Source: Chrysomallon squamiferum
Taxonomy: Eukaryota > Mollusca > Gastropoda > Neomphalida > Peltospiridae
Assembly: GCA_012295275.1 (NCBI GenBank)
Contig: CM022667.1
Span: 605,501-617,500 of the forward strand
DNA: 12,000 bases
Direction of reading: 5' to 3'
Shown here: piece after piece, positions 1-7,529 of the stretch
Numbering within the stretch: the first letter of the stretch is position 1
Layout of the letters: each line of letters starts with the position of its first letter
Translations under genes and position numbers: made by a program
The notes under the pieces: model-generated
Database searches by the model: none
What the model saw: only the letters and a program-made list of their open reading frames with translations
What the model was told of the DNA's origin: nothing

Positions 1-95
1 GTCATGTTGTCAAGGGCAGCTATCAACTGTCGCAGACAAGGTTCCAGACAATTCATCTTTCTCTGCACCTGATTCTGTGATGTACTTGTCAACAC
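1..95 (-). CDS. WDR59: WDR59 ortholog, exon F (end of RWD domain, partial at window edge)
   Basis: Ninety-five bases visible: 31 codons plus two bases, entered in phase 0. It reads VLTSTSQNQVQRKMNCLEPC and then LRQLIAALDNM. The string CLEPCLRQL is strongly conserved in WDR59 at the C-terminal helix of the RWD domain. The acceptor is TTTTTTACAG immediately right of 95. No donor is seen before the window edge, so the exon continues below position 1, where the rest of the protein (middle region, alpha-helical part and C-terminal zinc-binding domains of the family) should follow. Confidence 0.9.
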   Translation of the reverse strand, partial: MLTSTSQNQVQRKMNCLEPCLRQLIAALDNM

Positions 96-124
96 CTGTA
101 AAAAAAATATTATTTTATCATATA

Positions 125-400
125 TCATTTTTTTTTTTTTTTTTTTTGTCAAATATTAATATCACATCATTTTTTTTTTTTTTATTAAATATCATTTTTC
201 TTTTATCAGACAATAATATAACAAATAAAATTTTCATTTATTAGATAGAAATATATCAAATATAATTTTTATTGTATTAGATAGTAATATAACAAATACA
301 ATTTTTTTTTTTTTACCAAACTGTAATGAAACAAGTATCATTTTTCTTTTATCAGATAGTAATATAAGAAATATCATTTTCTTGTATCATTTACAGTATC
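125..400. repeat. Degenerate minisatellite, about 36-bp period, with T runs
   Basis: Units begin ATCATTTTTCTTTTATCAGA and end near AATATAACAAAT. Clear copies lie at 191-226, 227-261, 262-297, 298-336 and 337-372, with lengths 36, 35, 36, 39 and 36. The first and fifth copies differ at only 3 of 36 positions. A partial copy follows at 373-400. The stretch 125-190 looks like older copies in which the T tract has expanded to 20 bases (128-147) and to about 15 bases near 170-183. Confidence 0.8.
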
Positions 401-613
401 TTAACCATATTTTGGCAGTCTGTTTACAATGAAACAACAGAACTAATTATGAAATTAAGAAAAACATTTTCTTTTTTTAATTTAACTGATAAAAAGTTAA
501 TAAATTTTTCTTTTTCAATTTTTGTATTTTTACTGTATTTTTTTCAAAGCGTGTTTGTAATGAAAGAGTAATAATCAATCTACAGCAAGAGTTCTTTTTT
601 TTTTGTACAGTTT

Positions 614-632
614 AAAAAAAAAAAAAAAAAAA
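614..632. repeat. Poly(A) run, 19 bases
   Basis: Uninterrupted A run inside the intron between exons E and F. A T10 run just upstream (595-604) gives it weak inverted symmetry. There is no evidence of a retroposon attached to it. Confidence 0.9.
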
Positions 633-937
633 TAAACATAACTAAATCTTTGATAAACCAGTTCAGAGATGTTGGCTGGGAAAAGGTATCAAATAAACAT
701 AATTAACTTGGTTTTTTTTAATGTCACATATGTATTTGTTTATGTTTTTTTTCTTTAGCTATGTAATGGACACCTCACATTCCTGTTATATGTTTAAACA
801 AAAATCTTTCTGAAATCTGTGCACCATAAAACAAATTTGTCTTTCAGTTGTGTTTATCCTTAACAAAACTCGAGTGAAAACCTACACCCATCAAAATCCG
901 CTCATCCATTTATTGATAAAAATCTGACTGTAAATAC

Positions 938-1099
938 CTTTATAAGCTGTTTTTGCTGGGAAGACTCCAGGGTGGTGTGCACAAACTGGAAAGATGGTGG
1001 CGTGCCATTGGGGTAGTTGGTGGGAAATGTCAGCTTGACACTGACAACGTGGTTCCCACTGTGTGCAGTTACCTTGCATGTCCGGTTAATGGCATCCAT
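938..1099 (-). CDS. WDR59: WDR59 ortholog, exon E (RWD domain core)
   Basis: 162 bp, 54 codons, phase 0 at both ends. It begins MDAINRTCKVTAHSGNHVV, continues as a beta-strand segment VSVKLTFP, and has the RWD signature YPNGTPPSFQF (YPxxxPPxF). It ends LESSQQKQLIK. The acceptor is CAAATTTCAG beside 1099 and the donor is GTATTTAC beside 938. The initial ATG is an internal Met of the protein (the family has MDA at this point), not a translation start; a naive ORF call would start here and read through the donor into the intron. RWD domains are protein-interaction folds, here in a GATOR2 scaffold subunit. The upstream junction TIEE|MDA and downstream junction QLIK|VLT both preserve family order. 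Confidence 0.94.
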
Positions 1100-1263
1100 C
1101 TGAAATTTGCCACAATCAGATTATTTTCAAAACAAAATTAATTATTTGGAAATGAAATTTACAAGAAAAATACAACTTTTTTTAATATTAATATTCATTA
1201 TAATAATTTTTATGTTAAAAATCTCTCTCTCTGTTCCCCCCAATGCATATATGTACATATTTT

Positions 1264-1330
1264 TGTGTGTGTGTGTGTGTGTTTGTACGTGTGTGCACAT
1301 GTGTGTGTGTGTGAGTGTGTGTATATATGT
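1264..1330. repeat. (GT)n microsatellite, interrupted
   Basis: GT dinucleotide array with interruptions (TTTGTACG, GCACAT, GAG), passing into TATATATG at its right end. Flanked by TATATGTACATA-like sequence on both sides (about 1248-1259 and 1323-1333). Confidence 0.9.
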
Positions 1331-1378
1331 ACATTTGAATTATAAAAACAAATTTCAATTCCAAACAACATCAGTCTA

Positions 1379-1478
1379 ATAACAACAACAAAATAATAAT
1401 AATAAAAATAAGAAAAGAAATAAAAAAAATAAAAAAAAAAGAAAAGGAAAAAGAAAAGAAAAAGAAAATGAAGAATAT
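1379..1478. repeat. Purine-rich A/G tract with AAC and AAT units
   Basis: About 100 bases almost without C or T on the plus strand: (AAC)n and (AAT)n give way to AAAAGAAA-type sequence. On the transcribed strand it is a polypyrimidine tract 34 to 133 bases downstream of the exon D donor. Confidence 0.85.
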
Positions 1479-1511
1479 GTTTTTCTACAACTCAACTTTT
1501 TTGTTACATAC

Positions 1512-1715
1512 CTCTTCAATGGTGACATTGTTGATGTTTTTGTTGATGAGGGAGAATTCTTGTTGCAGTGTCTGAGGTTTGTGCGACGCCATCTGAACCT
1601 CGTTGTCTGGAACAACCTCTTCAGTTGTTGTTTGTCCGTTCACACGTCTGTCTGCTGTGTCTGCACCCTCCACTCTGTCAGCACCGACATCTCCAACAGG
1701 ACAGTGACCACACAG
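1512..1715 (-). CDS. WDR59: WDR59 ortholog, exon D (linker and start of RWD domain)
   Basis: 204 bp, 68 codons, phase 0 at both ends. The first 45 or so residues (LCGHCPVGDV..., RRVNGQTTTEEVVPDNEVQM) are a polar, partly acidic linker between propeller and RWD domain with no motif I recognise. The final part, PQTLQQEFSLINKNINNVTI, matches the conserved start of the WDR59 RWD domain, where helix 1 carries LQQEFSLIN. The acceptor is CACTGACAG beside 1715 and the donor is GTATGT beside 1512. The linker looks shorter than the vertebrate one as I remember it, so a small extra exon in the 7.26-kb intron upstream is possible. The acceptor choice is supported by phase and by the conserved LC, but it is the least constrained junction in the model. 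The exon start has a similar copy 221 bp away in the intron. Confidence 0.87.
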
Positions 1716-1734
1716 CTGTCAGTGGTGAAAAATT

Positions 1735-1894
1735 AATAATAATAATAATAATGATGACGATAATGATGATGGTGATAATGATAATGATGATAAAAAGGAT
1801 AACAACAATGATGATGATAATGATAAGAAATAAGAAATCATAATGATGATGATGATAATGATGATAATAAGGATAATAATGATGATGATGATGA
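1735..1894. repeat. Imperfect (AAT)n/(ATG)n trinucleotide array
   Basis: Begins as pure AAT units and degrades into a mixture of GATGAT, GATAAT and GGATAA units. It starts about 20 bp upstream of the exon D acceptor in transcription order. Frames through it give long runs of His, Ile or Met that are not genes. Confidence 0.9.
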
Positions 1895-1953
1895 AGTATT
1901 GTTATTAATGTGTCCAACAGGAAAGTGACAACATCTATCATTGTATTGATGTT

Positions 1954-2028
1954 TTGATGATTATGATGATGATGATGGTGTTGGTGGTAGTGATGATAAC
2001 GTTTCTGCTGTTAGTGATGATGATGATT
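1954..2028. repeat. Imperfect (GAT)n array
   Basis: TGATGATTATGATGAT-type units with GGTGTTGGTGGT in the middle. Separated from the preceding array by about 60 bp that include a near-copy of the start of exon D (1914-1933). Confidence 0.8.
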
Positions 2029-2177
2029 TATCTTACATAAAACAACAATTCTAATTTCATCTCCAGCAATTGAAATAAAAGTAAAAACAAAAAGAACTGT
2101 CATAAAAAACAAACACTGGATTATGTCAAATGGGTGGGTTTATATACAAGTTGTATGTAAGTGTACTGAAAATGTTC

Positions 2178-2263
2178 ATTTATTTGTTTGTTTGTTTGTT
2201 TGTTTGTTCATTTATTTATTTGTTTCTTTGTTTAATTAATTAATTAATTTATTTATTTATTTT
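2178..2263. repeat. Compound (TTTG)n/(TTTA)n/(TTAA)n microsatellite
   Basis: Successive blocks of TTTG, ATTT, TTTG/TTTC, TTAA and ATTT tetranucleotides. The same kind of TTTA/TTTG compound recurs at 9885-10082. Confidence 0.9.
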
Positions 2264-2760
2264 CGTAGACTTCAGTATTTATATATTTATATATCAGCCC
2301 TGAAGCTGATAGCACAGGATAACCACATCTGTTACAAATGGTATCAGATGTTGACACCAACTCCCAGTAGTTTTTGTTTTGTTTTTAATTAAGATTTTCA
2401 TGTCGTTATCAGTAGTAAATCTGAACAAGCAGTCACAGTAACAGCCCTGTAGTTATACAGTTTTTACCAACGACACATCATTTATTTAACCAATCAGATA
2501 TTTTTATTATGATGTGTATTTATCTGATGTAGCCAAAATGACAAGATAAATTAAAAAATTGATTAAGATTTCTCCCCAAAAAGTAAATTAGCACACAATA
2601 ATTGATAATTCAAAAATATCTATCAGTTATTGGGTTTCAAACAGAAACTTTAATTAACTGATACGTTTTTGTTTTATTTATACCTTTTAATTAATAACAG
2701 GCAAGACTAAACAGGTAAATACATCTATGACTAAATCAAGTTTTGAATGTGAGCTAAATA
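2264..2760. other. Unremarkable intronic sequence
   Basis: AT-rich with moderately complex stretches (2295-2470), but no recognisable coding potential, RNA gene or repeat structure on either strand. Confidence 0.6.
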
Positions 2761-2762
2761 TT

Positions 2763-2828
2763 TATGTATGTATATATCTGTGCATGTATGCATGTATGTT
2801 TGTATGTATGTATCTATGTATCTATGTT
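2763..2828. repeat. Imperfect (GTAT)n tetranucleotide array
   Basis: TATGTATGTATATATC and GCATGTATG variants passing into (TATC/TATG)n at the right end. Confidence 0.85.
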
Positions 2829-3295
2829 TATCCTTCTTACAAAAAGAGAGAAACGTGCATCATCAACAGACAGATAAAGGTAAAAAAATAATGTATAAAT
2901 GAAAAAAGAAACCTCCTGCAAGGATGATATATATAATAAGCTAGTTTTGGAATTCAGCTAATGGGTATGCAGATAGATTGTGTGAAATACAGCTAATTTA
3001 GGTCTGTGACCTGATTTTTTTATATAAAGTAACCTGAATATATTACGAGCTAGATGTTTGTTCTTAAAACACTGCAAATACTGATGATGTTTTATATAAA
3101 ACATTATATTACAGCATTTGAGTAAAACATACATTACATATGTACATACATAATGACTATACAATAATAATTATATAGACATAAACATAACAAATATGCT
3201 AATATCATAAAATCATATAACAAACAAAACTGATATCGGTAAAACTTTAACAATGACCTGGGATAAATTACCTGTCATCTGTTACCTGTCTTTGG
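2829..3295. other. Unremarkable AT-rich intronic sequence
   Basis: No repeat array and no plausible exon. An open frame at 2958-3164 on the minus strand has no domain-like composition and is taken as chance. Confidence 0.6.
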
Positions 3296-3324
3296 CTGTG
3301 TCTGTGTGTCTGTCTATGTGTGTG
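3296..3324. repeat. TG-rich simple sequence
   Basis: CTGTGTCTGTGTGTCTGTCT-like, a short degenerate (TG)n tract. Confidence 0.7.
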
Positions 3325-3406
3325 GTAACTATTGCCGCCTTTTTTTTTAAATATTTAAATAAACAAAATAAACAAATAAATCTTCTTTTGCAATGACATA
3401 CCTGAC

Positions 3407-3413
3407 TTTTTTT

Positions 3414-3445
<32 letters not shown>
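3407..3445. repeat. Poly(T) tract
   Basis: Eight T, one C, then 30 uninterrupted T (3416-3445). Confidence 0.9.
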
Positions 3446-3448
<3 letters not shown>

Positions 3449-3639
3449 CAAACATGTAATCTGCAATATCCCTGCATCGTGACAACCAGAAATCACTGAA
3501 CATGTTTAAATCACAAACAAACAGTATCACAGAATTATAGCAACAACAACAAAAACAAATAAATCCAGGTCATCTCAGGTCAAGTGTGGCACAAACTCCA
3601 CCCCTCTTAATCTGATTTGCTTTTTTTTTATAAACAAAA

Positions 3640-3640
<1 letters not shown>

Positions 3641-3674
<34 letters not shown>

Positions 3675-3725
3675 TGGTGATTAAAGATTAAATGAAGAAG
3701 AAGAAAAAGAAGAAAAGAAAAACAA
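3641..3725. repeat. Poly(A) run of 32 followed by (GAA)n-like tract
   Basis: Thirty-two A at 3641-3672, then a 20-base spacer and AAGAAGAAGAAAAAGAAG. Poly(T) of 9 lies at 3621-3629, so a small hairpin is possible. No target-site duplication or source element is seen that would mark it as a retroposon tail. Confidence 0.85.
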
Positions 3726-3781
3726 ACTCACAGTGCATTTGCCCATTAACTACACTGCAGTCAAACAGCAAAGTTTTGGGG

Positions 3782-3883
3782 ATTTTTTTTTTTTTTATGT
3801 TTCTGTGCTGAGCCATAAAATATGGTTTATTAAAAATACATAGATTACTTATATAGGTCAGAAAGAAAAAAAAAAAAAAAAAA
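3782..3883. repeat. T run and A run about 70 bp apart
   Basis: T14 or so starting at about 3783 and A18 at 3866-3883, inverted relative to each other around 70 bp of ordinary sequence. Confidence 0.75.
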
Positions 3884-3947
3884 GTATTTCACACAGAATA
3901 TTATGACTGAAAAGATGATGATGATGCTCTAGAAAAAATAACCCAGA

Positions 3948-3993
3948 TATTATTATCATTATTATTTTTTATTATTATTATTATTATTATTTT
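3948..3993. repeat. (ATT)n trinucleotide array
   Basis: ATTATTATCATTATTATTTT followed by about eight pure ATT units. Confidence 0.9.
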
Positions 3994-3999
3994 AAATTT

Positions 4000-4660
4000 T
4001 TTAAATACATGAAAACGAAAGATCCTTTGTTTTAGCTAACACTTCTTGTTACTAGATCTGATCTAACCCACTCGGCTTCTTCATGTCAGATCACTCTTAG
4101 CCAAAGTCGGGACCCCCTATGAATGTTCAGCCCTATAAAATCACTCGACTGTGTCTTTGTTTACATCCTACACAGATATAAATGAAACAGCTGGTATTCC
4201 AGGCATTGTACAGTTGGGGTCCATGGTTCAGTGATTTTACAGTATCAACCTCAAGGCCGAACGGTAACAGAGCCACAAAGATTCTGTGACTCCATTGTAA
4301 CTGGTTTGATAAAAATCCAAATTTAATGAGACACTTGACACACTGATGCTAATACTCATGAGAACACAACCCAGGCATATTTATCCTGCTTCGTGAAACT
4401 AATACTTGGTCCTGTAACAGAGTTTTCTCTGTCGCAGATGCAGATACATTTCACCAATGCTTGCTGTATCAGTCTGCTAACATTTTGCAATCCTATCCTG
4501 GTCTGCAGTGAAGTTACCAAAAACGAAAAATTACATTCGGAAGACTGAATAAAATAACCACAAACGAAGACAGAGAAGACACAGAAAATGTTACAGCTAA
4601 TGTCAAACACCAGTTAGCAATAGGTTGTAGCTAAGTAATTGAAAGATAGAAAATATTTCA
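4000..4660. other. Longest repeat-poor intronic segment, identity unknown
   Basis: About 660 bp without microsatellites and visibly richer in G+C than its surroundings, for example GTCGGGACCCCC at about 4108 and AAGGCCGAACGG near 4260. It has a 13-bp inverted repeat (4133-4145 and 4230-4242, 12 of 13 matching). A minus-strand open frame of 84 codons (4356-4610) has no motif I recognise. It may be an old mobile-element remnant; I cannot assign a family. Confidence 0.4.
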
Positions 4661-4666
4661 TAGTTA

Positions 4667-4690
4667 ACACACACACACACACACACACAC
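4667..4690. repeat. (AC)12 microsatellite
   Basis: Twelve uninterrupted AC units. Perfect, so likely polymorphic in length. Confidence 0.95.
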
Positions 4691-4823
4691 AATGATCCTC
4701 ATAGAAGTAATGGTTAGGTTTGATATTTATTTGAAAAATAATAAAACTGAAATAAATATTAATATGAGCTGCAAAACAGACTTGAGTTCAAATGGATTAG
4801 AAACCACCAATATATTTTATTGG

Positions 4824-4838
4824 GATGATGATGATGAA

Positions 4839-4904
<66 letters not shown>

Positions 4905-4923
4905 AACAACAACAATAATAAAT
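4824..4923. repeat. Compound trinucleotide array (GAT)n-(AAT)n-(AAG)n-(AAC)n-(AAT)n
   Basis: Four different trinucleotides follow one another in register with no spacer: GAT x4, AAT about 13, AAG about 10, AAC about 4, then AAT. Frames through it give Asn and Lys runs on the plus strand and Ile/Leu runs on the minus strand; neither is a gene. Confidence 0.95.
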
Positions 4924-4948
4924 AAAATTTTAAAAACATAATTATACA

Positions 4949-4973
4949 AAATAATAATAATAAAAATAATAAA

Positions 4974-5031
<58 letters not shown>

Positions 5032-5037
5032 TAATAA
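4949..5037. repeat. (AAT)n array, longest pure block about 18 units
   Basis: AAT units with AAAAAT interruptions, then an uninterrupted block from about 4974 to 5029. Confidence 0.95.
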
Positions 5038-5467
5038 TTTAAAACATTTGCCAGCAGTGATTGAATATAAAAACACACCTACCTCAACTACACAAAACAC
5101 AATTTCCTTGTTTACATTTCATGATATAATCAGGTAAAAAAAATGGTTATCATTCCTTAAATAGCAATGAAAAAAAAAACCTACATTCCAAACACTATTT
5201 ATCTTTGTTACAGAATATCCTATGTGGTATGTAACACAGATTATGAAAGCTCAGACATAATCTATTATTTTTAAGACTAAACTGGGGTTTCTTAATCTGC
5301 ACACTGCTTATTTTAATATGTATCTTTAAAAGCAGTAATGATGACTGTGGGTTGTAACAGTAGTAGTGACAGTGATATTGATATCAGTAGTAACTAAAGT
5401 AGTGGTTGAAATGATAGCTGAAGGGATGACATCACAGGTACATGGATAAGTCCACAATTGTCCTTTG
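5038..5467. other. AT-rich intronic sequence with a short AGT tract
   Basis: Nothing recognisable from 5038 to 5350. From 5355 to 5405 there are degenerate CAGTAGTAG units that foreshadow the larger array at 5620-5965. Confidence 0.55.
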
Positions 5468-5520
5468 TTTTTTTTTTTTTTTTTTTTGTTTTTTTCAAAA
5501 AAGAAAAGAAAAAAAAAAAA
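5468..5520. repeat. T-tract/A-tract inverted repeat
   Basis: T20, G, T7, C, A6, G, AAAA, G, A12 or so: an imperfect palindrome able to form a hairpin of roughly 25 bp with almost no loop. Confidence 0.85.
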
Positions 5521-5619
5521 GTTTTAAAGTTCAATAGATAGTTAAAAATCAAGAAATCATGCACCTTCAATTGGATACATTGACATTTCCTACAGAAAGA
5601 AGATGATAAATGCAAATGT

Positions 5620-5965
5620 TGTAGTAGCAGTAACAGCAGCAGCAGTAGTAGTATAGTAATGGAATTAATTATAGTAAGTAACAGCAGTAGTAGTAGTAGT
5701 AGTAGTAGTATAGTAATGGTATTAATTAAAGTAATTGTAACAGCAGTAGTCAGTAGGATAGTAATGGCATAATTAAAGGGATGGTGGTAGTAGTAGTAGT
5801 AAGTATCACCAGGCATCAGTGTAGTAGTAGTAATAGCAGCAGTAACAGTAGTAGTAGCAACAGTATAGTAGTGTTAATAGCAGTAGTTGTAGTAGTAGTA
5901 GTAGTAAATACTGGTAGCAGCAGTAATTATAGTAATAGTAGTAAGTTCAGCAATAGTAGTCGAAA
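5620..5965. repeat. (AGT)n/(AGC)n array with a higher-order unit
   Basis: Predominantly AGT, AGC and AAC trinucleotides. Within it a longer unit recurs three times (5630-5677, 5678-5736, 5737-5780), each starting GTAACAGCAG and containing TAGTAATGG then an ATTAATTA-like part. The remainder (5790-5965) is looser AGT/AGC/AAT sequence. Confidence 0.85.
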
Positions 5966-5999
5966 ATACAGTCATTTTCCAAGAATAAGTCCAGGGATA

Positions 6000-6719
6000 T
6001 AAAATATTCCACTAGTACTAGTAGTCTGTACTTGGAGGTCAGTCAAATATATAAATTACACTGGTCATTTAGTATATATATATATATATACCCATCTTCT
6101 AATAAACAGCTAAACACACAGTGAAGTAACCACTAACTAAACCACATAAGACTCTAAGTTAGGATGAGAAGTAATTATCCAGTGAACAAAACCCTTAACC
6201 CAAATCACAGCAGAGCAGCTGTAGTATGAGGCTTACTGCAGTATAAAACTAGTGTGGGTTTGCTACATGGCAGTTTGACTCCTTGAGACCATCCAGTACA
6301 GACAGCAATACGAAGATGCACAGCTAAATCAGAGATGATCACAATATGCATGGAGACAGCACGGACAAGTGTCTTAAGACTCATCTATTATTACCCATAT
6401 AATTAGTATATTATGTGATGTTCCATTTCTTAATATGCATTACGATGATAATTAATGTATAATGTGACACTCTCCATTCCGTTTATTGTGCTGTGTTTAT
6501 GTAACCTAAATGATTTGTTTATCAGTAGTGCAGTGTCAGTATGCTTAGGTCACTTCCCGGTTGGGGCCTGTTGCTCATTCTCAGGAGCACAGCATACAAC
6601 ACAGAGGCTTTACAGTCATTTCATAAGGAATGTATGTTAATACAGCAAATACATCTAAATGTAGTTTAAATTTTAATTATTAAATATTTTTCCACATAAA
6701 AAATGATTTGCCAAAAAAC
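6000..6719. other. Intronic sequence, repeat-poor apart from a short (TA)9
   Basis: Includes ACTAGTACTAGT, a 12-bp palindrome at 6011-6022, and (TA)9 at 6073-6090. Between 6200 and 6660 the sequence is more complex, for example ACTTCCCGGTTGGGGCCTG at about 6552-6570, but I recognise no gene or mobile-element family. Confidence 0.5.
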
Positions 6720-6769
<50 letters not shown>

Positions 6770-6771
6770 TA
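6720..6771. repeat. Poly(A) of 28 followed by (AT)12
   Basis: An uninterrupted A run from 6720 to 6747 continues directly into alternating AT to 6771. It could be the tail of an old retroposon inserted in plus orientation, but no element body or target duplication is identified. Confidence 0.9.
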
Positions 6772-7328
6772 CAACAGAAAGAAGAAGGAGAAAAAGAAAT
6801 GTTTAATATTTATTCAAGTCCATAGTTAAACACATGTTCTCAGAAAATAAAATTATCAAACGAGCCTAATTTGAAGAGACACTTGAAAACAAGATAAAGA
6901 ATCAAACTAGCCAATCTGAAAACAGTTTTTATAGCTGGCACAGTCTCTTATATGATATAAATCTAATACAGCAGCATTCTTCGTGAAAAAATAAACAAAT
7001 TACATAATCATTTCAGAGGCAGTTTCTAAATACATTATTTATTGCGGAAATAAATAAATGGATGGAAAACTACCTAGAACAGTGTCCTCTAATAATGAAA
7101 CTTGTATGAACCTGTTCAGCTAATATTGTTTGTTAGCTCTAAGCCACTGAAAACCATTCAATCGTAGCTGCAATGGTTTCATGCAGAGATGATCTTCATT
7201 TTAAAAAATAAAGTTAAAAAAAAAATTACAATTATTATATACACGCTCATACACAGACATTTAATATGACTGCATTATAATCTGAAAACTAAGACAAAGA
7301 TGTACATTTTTTGGGGGGGGATCTAACT
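6772..7328. other. Unremarkable AT-rich intronic sequence
   Basis: No array, gene or RNA recognised. A run of eight G at 7313-7320 is unusual in this AT-rich context and lies just left of the MITE-like element. Confidence 0.6.
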
Positions 7329-7529
7329 CAATGGTTTCCAAACTGGGCTGCTTTAGGGCAATGTGAATTTTCTAAAGATGTGACAGCAATAATTAATTTG
7401 TTGTTGATCCTAATGAGTCCTATTGTTCGTTCAAAGCGTACTGTTATTTAAAACTTACTTTCAATAGCTGGGATGGAACACACAACACTGGGAATGAACA
7501 TAGGGAGTCAAAGAAGCAGGGAACCACTG
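7329..7529. mobile_element. Possible hAT-like MITE remnant (201 bp)
   Basis: The left end is CAATGGTTTCCAAACTGGG, and the right end, read inward on the minus strand, is CAGTGGTTCCCTGCTTC. Both resemble the hAT terminal motif CAGTGGTTCCCAAACTGGG-like, and the first 11 bases match each other at 9 positions. The interior has no transposase. An 8-bp target duplication is not evident (ATCTAACT on the left, AAAGTTGT on the right), so this is either an old, decayed copy or a chance resemblance. Confidence 0.45.

Larger units (their letters stand above)
96..937 (-). other. WDR59 intron between exons E and F (842 bp)
   Basis: Bounded by donor GTATTTAC (at 937 on the minus strand) and acceptor TTTTACAG (at 96). 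It contains a degenerate 36-bp tandem repeat (125-400), a run of 19 A at 614-632 and otherwise plain AT-rich DNA from 401 to 937. No other gene or conserved element is visible. Confidence 0.85.
1100..1511 (-). other. WDR59 intron between exons D and E (412 bp)
   Basis: Donor GTATGTAAC beside exon D and acceptor AAATTTCAG beside exon E. More than a third is low-complexity: a GT tract (1264-1330) and an A/G-rich tract (1379-1478) that on the transcribed strand is a long pyrimidine stretch. The rest is AT-rich without a recognisable element. Confidence 0.85.

Noticed and set aside
902-1099. 65-codon minus-strand ORF starting MDAINRT
   Set aside because: It is the WDR59 RWD exon read past its donor site at 937. 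The Met is internal to the protein, so this is not a separate small gene.
1485-1673. Minus-strand ORF ending ...TIEEVCNKKVEL
   Set aside because: It is part of exon D read through the GTATGT donor. The residues after TIEE are intronic.
4170-4300. Possible tRNA-derived SINE (GGTTCAGTGAT resembling a B box)
   Set aside because: The word does not fit GGTTCGANNCC well, there is no convincing A box at the right spacing and no tail follows.
4356-4610. 84-codon minus-strand ORF in the repeat-poor island
   Set aside because: Cys/Phe-rich with no motif I recognise, and no splice pattern fitting WDR59. Kept only as part of an unassigned segment.
4797-5078. Poly-Ile/Leu open frames and the opposite Asn/Lys frame (4692-4925)
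   Set aside because: They are translations of trinucleotide microsatellites, with no start context and no conserved content.
5394-6002. Leu- and Ser-rich open frames on both strands
   Set aside because: They result from AGT/AGC repeats lacking stops in some frames.
6011-6022. ACTAGTACTAGT palindrome
   Set aside because: It is a doubled 6-bp palindrome adjoining an AGT-rich array and is readily explained by that array.
6350-6402. Plus-strand reading ending DKCLKTHLLLPI and a stop, reminiscent of the C-terminus of LINE reverse transcriptases (LKTHLF)
   Set aside because: Only about 25 codons are open, with a stop just upstream and no other retrotransposon motif. The resemblance is too short to support a call.
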